Of a DNA stretch of 27,620 nt, positions 22,187 to 27,620 are shown piece by piece. The stretch's first letter is position 1. Each line of letters opens with the position of its first letter. A program made the position numbers and the translations under genes. The notes under the pieces are model-generated. The model made no database searches, had not been told where the DNA came from, and was given only the letters and a program-made list of their open reading frames with translations. The stretch comes from a virus, in IMG/VR virus record IMGVR_UViG_3300025010_000204, positions 1 to 27,620 of that record; one strand, written 5' to 3'.

Positions 22187-25159
22187 ATGCTCGGGCTTAG
22201 ATTACGACTGAGCAGTAATCACGGTCTACCGCGCACCCCAGGCAGTCGCGGGCCTGTTGGAGTAGAGCTATCAACTGTCTATGAATCAAGATGGTTCAGG
22301 CCGCGTGTTGGTCCGTTCACTATTCCTGTGGGCGCTGAGTTATTCCTTAACGACGAATGGCTCCCACCCGGAAGTTATTTGTGGGATGGTGGGGATGTGC
22401 TGCCTGCTGATGAGCTGGAATTTTTGGCTACGACCGAGAGCGGTTTGATTGATACTATCGGCTTATCAATCAAAAATATCGGCTCAGAATCTGGCAGTTT
22501 GCAATGGATGGGACTGCGTAACCTTTTCGGCCCGTATGCGTTTTTTGCCCAAGCTCCAGCCGGAAGCATGTTTGTTAATAGCGATGGGTCGATGCTGCTG
22601 GCCTCAGACTTCTATGGGTCGAAAGGGTGGGACGGAAACAAAATAAGCGGAACAGACAAGACCATATATATCAATGGTCGGATCAACTTCAAAGGAAGTG
22701 ATGGAGTTTATTATTCCAGCCACTATGACACCACGGCAAAACGCGGTTGGATCGTAGAGTGCTCAAACGGATATAGTTTTGCAAAAATCCAGGAATATTA
22801 TAACTCGACATTTGAGAAAGACGTTGGCGAAAGCATAAGCGTTGTTTCCTGGAATTTCACCGAGGATAAGAACGGCAATATTTGGACAGGTGAATACGGT
22901 CTCGGCACTCCCTTAGAATTGTCATCCGCCGTTTTGTGGCGGAAAAGAAACGGCACCTGGGAGAATGTAATAGTATTTGACGGGGCAAACGGGACCATCA
23001 AGGAGCGGCATGTTCATTGGGTTTATTATTGCCCCCATCAGGATAAGTTGTATGTGGCTCTCGGTGATAACGATAACGGCATCCTGTATCTGCCGGGGAG
23101 CAAACTCGATCAAGAGGTAATCACTTCTTCCGATTTTGTTCGCTTCAGGCCATACAATACTTCATGGCCGCTTGCGACCGGAAAAATGTGTGTGGTGCCG
23201 ATAACATCGGACGCAAATTACAGATATGCCAGTCTCGACATTCACGTTGATGGAGCAAATAACAGAGCCATACTCCGTTGGGCTGATGATGATGCGAATA
23301 TCTCGGAGGTTGTCTATGAAGAAAGTTACACCACAGGGGCTTATGGGGTTTTAGCGTGGTGGGCGCACTCTTATAACGGGGTGGTGGTATTCTCTTATGC
23401 TGTGGAGGGTACGACAGGCGAGAATAAAATAGTTTTTTCCGGCGACCAAGGCGAGACATGGACCGAGAGAATAACGTCGAACAAAACTAATGCCGCTGGT
23501 GGTTTGCGGTCAGCGTTTCTACCATCCTACTATGACACAACGTGGGCCGGGATATACGCTGGCGGGGCGGCATGCGTCGCCGATGATAGGCCTGTCGTTG
23601 GAAGAATTGGCACCGGGAGAATAAGTATCAGTCCGACTGGGTTTGATTATTCCCTCGGCTCTGAGGGCTATCCGCTGAAAAATCACGATTTTCTTCCAGC
23701 GCTATTATCCGACAATAAAAACGTCAGGTTTAACGGGGAGTTTACTCAGCCTGTCGCGGTTAATCTGTCGGGGTGCAAGCTCTCTGGCGGCAAATTCAGT
23801 GGAACCGCAGTCGGTGTGGCCGCAGGACTATCCGAAACTTTCGAGGCATTGCAGGCCAGTTGGACGTTCACATCTACTGCCGGAGCGTCGGCGGAATCAA
23901 CCATCGTTGCATCGGGATCACAATCAGCAAAAATACTGACTGCCGATGGAACGAGTAATCCAAAGATATACAAGTACTATTATTTTTGCGACAGTGGGGA
24001 TGTATCCCACATAAAATTCAAATACTACCTCGCCGCCAATGTGGTCGCGAACGGTAGATTTAAAATGGCTCAAATAAACGGCAGTAGCACCAGCAGATAT
24101 GAAATTTACGTTCGAGGAGCAGGGGCAAGTTTTATCCAAAATGAATTGACCTTGGCCGAAACCAGCAGGGCTGCTCTGTGGATGCAATCAGGGTATACGG
24201 TGCCAGATCTCCCCGGAGTCGTAATATCTGCCGAGGAATGGCATGATATTGAGCTGATCATCGGGGGGCATGTCGATGAGGGCTATTTCAAAATACTGGT
24301 TGACGGAAAACTGGCTGCTCATGTAGTAGGCCAAACTCTCGCCACAGCCGCAGAGCGTTTCAGTTATTTCAGCCTTGAGGCATACGGCAGTGCCAACAGT
24401 TTCTATGTCGATGAATTCCAATCGTGGAAGAACACCGAGCCTGCTGATTTAGGGTCGTTGAATATTGCTGGCAGTGGAAATCTCGTATCTGCAATAACTG
24501 CCTCCGTCAATCCTGTTATCAATAATGCAACAACGACTCGCTTTGCCAGTATGCTGCTCAGGGACATGACTGGCGATGCTTTCGAGACAACAGGCGATAC
24601 CTCTGTTAAAAACTCAATTTTTACTAATATCACCGGAAACGATATTGTTGACAATGGCGCAACTGTCACGGTTGCCGGGAATTTTACCGATGGCGATGGC
24701 GACCCGCTCATAGATCCGGCTGGAAGGCTCACCGCCACATCTATTTGTATTGGAGCAGGAATCAACCCATTTGTCCAGGCAGACGGCGATCAGTACGACG
24801 CAGACGGTTACAAAATCTATGCTGCAACTCTCGGTATCCCAGAAGGCCAATGGATCGACGGTGTTGATATTGGGGCGTATGCCTATGGCGGCGGGGACAA
24901 GGTTTATCTGCCACTAACGGTTATTTCAGGCACAGGCCCTAGTGATTGGGTAGTTAAGCTCCCTGCTGCTCCTGATATCATCAATATTCTTGGACTCGAC
25001 TCAATTTATTATGATGCCAGTGCAGTGCCGAAAGAAATCACATGGGCAACGCACACTGATAATGGTTTGATCCGCTTTGGCAGCAAAGGCGCAGTGTGTT
25101 ATGCGGTTATGCAGGATGCGGCGGCAATAGTCAAAATTGACAGATATATTGGCAACTGA
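22187..25159 (+). CDS. Large tailspike-like protein with Asp-box and LamG-like domains
   Basis: The 990-residue product lacks a signal peptide. Its N-terminal 110 residues (IPVGAELFLNDEWLPPGSYLWDGGD) form a small-domain region, possibly for tail attachment. Residues about 125-520 look like a beta-propeller of the sialidase/BNR kind, with an Asp-box SGDQGETW at residues 418-425. Residues about 545-755 resemble a LamG/galactose-binding sandwich (WHDIELIIGGHVDEGYFKILVDGKL, YVDEFQSW). The next part ends in DGVDIGAYAYG (near 895), a phrase common at the end of beta-helix proteins. A short C-terminal domain closes it. It is likely a receptor-binding or capsule/LPS-acting spike; no catalytic residues can be assigned beyond the fold. 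Confidence 0.6.
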   Translation: MLGLRLRLSSNHGLPRTPGSRGPVGVELSTVYESRWFRPRVGPFTIPVGAELFLNDEWLPPGSYLWDGGDVLPADELEFLATTESGLIDTIGLSIKNIGSESGSLQWMGLRNLFGPYAFFAQAPAGSMFVNSDGSMLLASDFYGSKGWDGNKISGTDKTIYINGRINFKGSDGVYYSSHYDTTAKRGWIVECSNGYSFAKIQEYYNSTFEKDVGESISVVSWNFTEDKNGNIWTGEYGLGTPLELSSAVLWRKRNGTWENVIVFDGANGTIKERHVHWVYYCPHQDKLYVALGDNDNGILYLPGSKLDQEVITSSDFVRFRPYNTSWPLATGKMCVVPITSDANYRYASLDIHVDGANNRAILRWADDDANISEVVYEESYTTGAYGVLAWWAHSYNGVVVFSYAVEGTTGENKIVFSGDQGETWTERITSNKTNAAGGLRSAFLPSYYDTTWAGIYAGGAACVADDRPVVGRIGTGRISISPTGFDYSLGSEGYPLKNHDFLPALLSDNKNVRFNGEFTQPVAVNLSGCKLSGGKFSGTAVGVAAGLSETFEALQASWTFTSTAGASAESTIVASGSQSAKILTADGTSNPKIYKYYYFCDSGDVSHIKFKYYLAANVVANGRFKMAQINGSSTSRYEIYVRGAGASFIQNELTLAETSRAALWMQSGYTVPDLPGVVISAEEWHDIELIIGGHVDEGYFKILVDGKLAAHVVGQTLATAAERFSYFSLEAYGSANSFYVDEFQSWKNTEPADLGSLNIAGSGNLVSAITASVNPVINNATTTRFASMLLRDMTGDAFETTGDTSVKNSIFTNITGNDIVDNGATVTVAGNFTDGDGDPLIDPAGRLTATSICIGAGINPFVQADGDQYDADGYKIYAATLGIPEGQWIDGVDIGAYAYGGGDKVYLPLTVISGTGPSDWVVKLPAAPDIINILGLDSIYYDASAVPKEITWATHTDNGLIRFGSKGAVCYAVMQDAAAIVKIDRYIGN

Positions 25160-25199
25160 CCGTGATTGATAAGAAACTACAATTAACCAAAATTAAATT

Positions 25200-25385
25200 A
25201 TGAAATGTAAAGTAAGAGGCACATCAAGCGGAGAACACGGCACCCCTGTTGATTTCGTTTTTACATTTAACGGGGTTGAGACAGTGTTTACAATCACGAC
25301 GCACTCAGAAGAAGCCACGGAGCAGGCGCTTACCCAGGCGGGGGAGCACATAGTCAATCAAGACGGAACATATTGGGAATGGTGA
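25200..25385 (+). CDS. Small hypothetical protein
   Basis: The 61-residue product is beta-prone (DFVFTFNGVETVFTITTHS) and ends in YWEW. There is no strong Shine-Dalgarno (AT-rich leader AAATTAAATT before ATG 25200), so translation from this start is uncertain. It lies between the large spike-like gene and a secreted fibre-like gene, three bases before the latter. It could be a small fibre chaperone or adaptor, by context only. Confidence 0.35.
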   Translation: MKCKVRGTSSGEHGTPVDFVFTFNGVETVFTITTHSEEATEQALTQAGEHIVNQDGTYWEW

Positions 25386-25388
25386 GAA

Positions 25389-26393
25389 ATGAAGAAAATA
25401 GTAATAGCTGCGGCCATTTTTTTTATGTCCGTGCAACTGAGCTTTGCCGACAAGCGGATAACCGATCTTACGGCACAAACCGATGCGATTTCAGCAAGTG
25501 ATCTGATACCCGGCGTTGATGTTAGCGATACCACCGATAATGCCGCAGGATCGAGTAAGAAAATCACCTGGACGCAAGTAGGTACGTATCTTGCCAACCT
25601 GTTTCAAGGGAAAGACACTGATCTTGATGATCTTGCGGATGGCTCTCTCTCTGGGTCGAAGGTAGGGACGGGAATCGACGGCTCAAATATCACATCGGGA
25701 ACAGTTGCTGCTGCCAGGATTGATGAAGCCATTGCTCGCGATAGCGAATTGGTTACACCCCTGGCTACGGTAAGGACCACAGCTGGCGGTGGGAGCACTA
25801 CGGCACCTCCGCAGGAAGCAGCTGTTGGTGATGCACTGGCTGGAAAACAGGCCGCGCTCACAAACCCCCTCGTCCAGGCGGATATCGATGATACCCCTAG
25901 CGATGGGAATACCACGCAACCAGCATCAAGCAACAGTGTGGCCGACCATATCGCGGCAACCGCAGCGCACGGCATTTCCGGGGCGGTAGTAGGCACTACC
26001 GACACCCAAACCCTTACTAATAAAACATTTGATATAACGTCAGCTGGTAATGTTGTCACCCAGGAGTTTGTGCAACCCGTTACCTGGCTTACCCCCGGCG
26101 ATACTGATGATCCAATTGTATTTTCGGAAGGAGTCGTGCGAACCCTGCAAGGGATGAAATGTATTTGCTTGGGCGGCGGAACAATTGCAGTTGATTTGCA
26201 GGAATGCAATAGCAATGCCACCAGTTGTGGAACGACCGGGGCAACCTTTACTTGTGGGGCAACGATGACAGCGGATTCGACGTTGACCGATACGTCAATA
26301 GCCTCAAATGCTGTGATGAGGTTGTTTGTAGGAGCACCGTCTGGGACAGTTGACCAAATACATTGCACCGTGTGGGGAACGGAGGTCAGATGA
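25389..26393 (+). CDS. Secreted fibre-like protein
   Basis: The 334-residue product starts with a Sec-type signal: KK, a hydrophobic run, and SFA before DKRI (cleavage near residue 21). The rest resembles a tail fibre shaft: ITDLTAQTDAISASDLIPG and SSKKITWTQVGTYL, then GTTDTQTLTNKTFD (about residues 203-216), a frequent fibre motif. The C-terminal 130 residues are beta-rich with six or more Cys. GGTGAG before ATG 25389 is a fair ribosome site. As in the lipoprotein at 18163, an export signal on a fibre-like protein is unexpected. It overlaps the next gene by ATGA. Confidence 0.65.
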   Translation: MKKIVIAAAIFFMSVQLSFADKRITDLTAQTDAISASDLIPGVDVSDTTDNAAGSSKKITWTQVGTYLANLFQGKDTDLDDLADGSLSGSKVGTGIDGSNITSGTVAAARIDEAIARDSELVTPLATVRTTAGGGSTTAPPQEAAVGDALAGKQAALTNPLVQADIDDTPSDGNTTQPASSNSVADHIAATAAHGISGAVVGTTDTQTLTNKTFDITSAGNVVTQEFVQPVTWLTPGDTDDPIVFSEGVVRTLQGMKCICLGGGTIAVDLQECNSNATSCGTTGATFTCGATMTADSTLTDTSIASNAVMRLFVGAPSGTVDQIHCTVWGTEVR

Positions 26394-27620
26394 GAATATT
26401 TTATGCAACCATTACATTATTGGCATTTTGCTCTTATGCAGATGCCATGTTTATATTTCGTGGATCGGGTGGTGGAACACCAGAAGCAACCTGCGTCGGT
26501 ACGGCTTATTACGTCTCTGCAACTGGGTCAGATGCTGCTGATGGCCTTTCGGTTGATACTCCTTGGCAGACCATAACAAAGGTCAACGGAGCAGCTGCAA
26601 CACTTGTTCCTAGCGATTGCGTGCTATTTAAACGGGGAGATACTTGGGGATCTAGTTTGATGCCCGCAACTCAGGGACTGTTGATTCCGGATAGTGGCAC
26701 CGCCGGAAATCCAATAGTGTTTGGTGCATATGGATCAGGGGACAAACCTGTCTTTGATGGCACTGGAGTTGATTTAATAACAAATTATGGAATAATCAGG
26801 GGAGACTCAAAAAGTAATATCACCATCCAAGACATTAGGGTAATTAATTCGGGTATTGGTGACGCTGATAGTAATACTGGTATAGGTTTTAATGCTGGGG
26901 GAAATATCATAATCCAACGCTGCGAAGTATACAACACGGAGGACTATGGAATCAAAATGAATACAAGTTCCAATGTCAGTATACTTTACAACGACGTGTC
27001 AGAGACAAGCTGCAACAGTTGGGGTGAGCAAATAACTCTTCTTAATGTTAATGGGTTTGAGATAGCCTATAATGAATCTCACCATGATTGCTCCAATACG
27101 GGTGATACTGGCGGCGGGAGTGGGATAGATACCAAGCAAGGATCTGAGAACGGCACCATACACCATAATGAGGTACACGATCTAACAACCCCACTGGCCA
27201 ACGGTATATATGTTGACGGATGGAATGCAGATACCTCCAACATTCAGGTATATAATAACTATGTTTATAATATAAATTCTGGCGGGATAGCTATTGGCGC
27301 AGAGGCAGGTGGTGCTTTACATAATATCACTATTCATCATAACATTGTTAAAAATGCCCTAGGAGGAGGACTCACGATGCATGATGAAGGGACAACTGGT
27401 GACCCTGTATATAACATATATGTCTATAATAACACCCTGTACGCCAATGGGACAAGTGGAAGCGATTGGCTGGGTGGTGTTCGAGTATTTGATTCACTGT
27501 TGGCAACGAACGGTGTAACCTTCAAAAATAATATTTTCTCTAGTGCACCGTATTTTCAGGTTGGTGTTGAGGACGAGCCTGGAGGCCCTGGAATAGATGC
27601 AGTAGTGCTCGACCATAATG
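26390..27620 (+). CDS. Secreted parallel beta-helix protein, polysaccharide lyase-like (partial)
   Basis: The gene runs off the window end, so only about 410 residues are seen. It has a strong SD (GGAGGT, 26381-26386) and a Sec-type signal ending ADA before MFIFRG. YYVSATGSDAADG followed by PWQTI is the DUF1565-type start of right-handed beta-helix proteins, here a surface-polysaccharide-lyase or tailspike type. PbH1-like rungs recur (NITIQDIRVINS, NIIIQRCEVYN, NVSILYNDVS, FEIAYNESHHDCSN, GTIHHNEVHD, NIQVYNNYVYN, NITIHHNIVKN). No lyase residues can be fixed without a structure-based alignment. The gene is AT-rich relative to the head genes. Confidence 0.75.
   Translation, partial: MRIFYATITLLAFCSYADAMFIFRGSGGGTPEATCVGTAYYVSATGSDAADGLSVDTPWQTITKVNGAAATLVPSDCVLFKRGDTWGSSLMPATQGLLIPDSGTAGNPIVFGAYGSGDKPVFDGTGVDLITNYGIIRGDSKSNITIQDIRVINSGIGDADSNTGIGFNAGGNIIIQRCEVYNTEDYGIKMNTSSNVSILYNDVSETSCNSWGEQITLLNVNGFEIAYNESHHDCSNTGDTGGGSGIDTKQGSENGTIHHNEVHDLTTPLANGIYVDGWNADTSNIQVYNNYVYNINSGGIAIGAEAGGALHNITIHHNIVKNALGGGLTMHDEGTTGDPVYNIYVYNNTLYANGTSGSDWLGGVRVFDSLLATNGVTFKNNIFSSAPYFQVGVEDEPGGPGIDAVVLDHN

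Noticed and set aside
25604-26368. 254-residue - strand frame opposite the secreted fibre-like gene
   Set aside because: Low-complexity Val/Pro/Ser translation that mirrors the + strand gene; all neighbours run on +.
17790-27620. Diversity-generating retroelement target or template
   Set aside because: No reverse transcriptase, template repeat or C-type-lectin variable end was seen in the window.
1-27620. CRISPR arrays, tRNA genes, insertion sequences, integrase or attachment sites
   Set aside because: None could be supported; no regularly spaced repeats or cloverleaf-like segments noticed.

Overview
The window is a tailed-phage or prophage late region. It is about 27.6 kb, every convincing gene is on the + strand, and no gap exceeds 300 bases. 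Gene content and order point to a siphovirus with an HK97-type head: terminase, portal, prohead protease, major capsid protein, connectors, tail terminator, tail tube, frameshifted tail assembly chaperones, tape measure, tail tip and fibres. The host is probably a Gram-negative bacterium, because a lipobox protein and several Sec-type signal peptides are encoded with polysaccharide-binding domains. Base composition looks near 50% GC by eye. I cannot name the host or decide from sequence alone whether this is a free phage or an integrated prophage; no integrase, attachment site or bacterial gene is visible.

Region 1 (1-4708) starts with a strong sigma70-like promoter. It is followed by a zinc-ribbon small-terminase-like protein, two tiny unknown proteins, large terminase, a two-helix membrane peptide, portal and prohead protease. 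Region 2 (4709-8856) holds the major capsid protein, three small head proteins, a gp6-like connector carrying an inserted beta domain, a head closure protein, a small unknown protein and the tail terminator. Region 3 (8857-15398) holds the tail tube, the gpG/gpGT-type chaperone pair joined by a textbook -1 frameshift signal (A AAA AAC plus a 10-bp stem), a gp10-like protein in an unusual position, and a tape measure gene split by a one-base frame change. Region 4 (15395-17793) has a single tail-tip protein with a duplicated beta module and a conventional fibre.

Region 5 (17790-27620, truncated by the window end) is the unusual part. It holds a small protein resembling the papain-fold C-terminal domain of the MOA lectin, then a series of large adhesin- or depolymerase-like proteins with LamG-like, InlB-type repeat, CBM-like, Asp-box and beta-helix domains. 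Four of the large proteins begin with an export signal: one lipobox and three Sec-type signal peptides. Tail fibres normally stay in the cytoplasm until assembly, so an exported fibre-like set inside a virion operon is the best candidate here for an undescribed system.

The operon is tightly packed. Many neighbours overlap by ATGA, TGATG or TAGTG, which suggests translational coupling. The two genes expected to be expressed most strongly, major capsid and tail tube, break this pattern and share a duplicated leader made of two small hairpins placed just before the Shine-Dalgarno.
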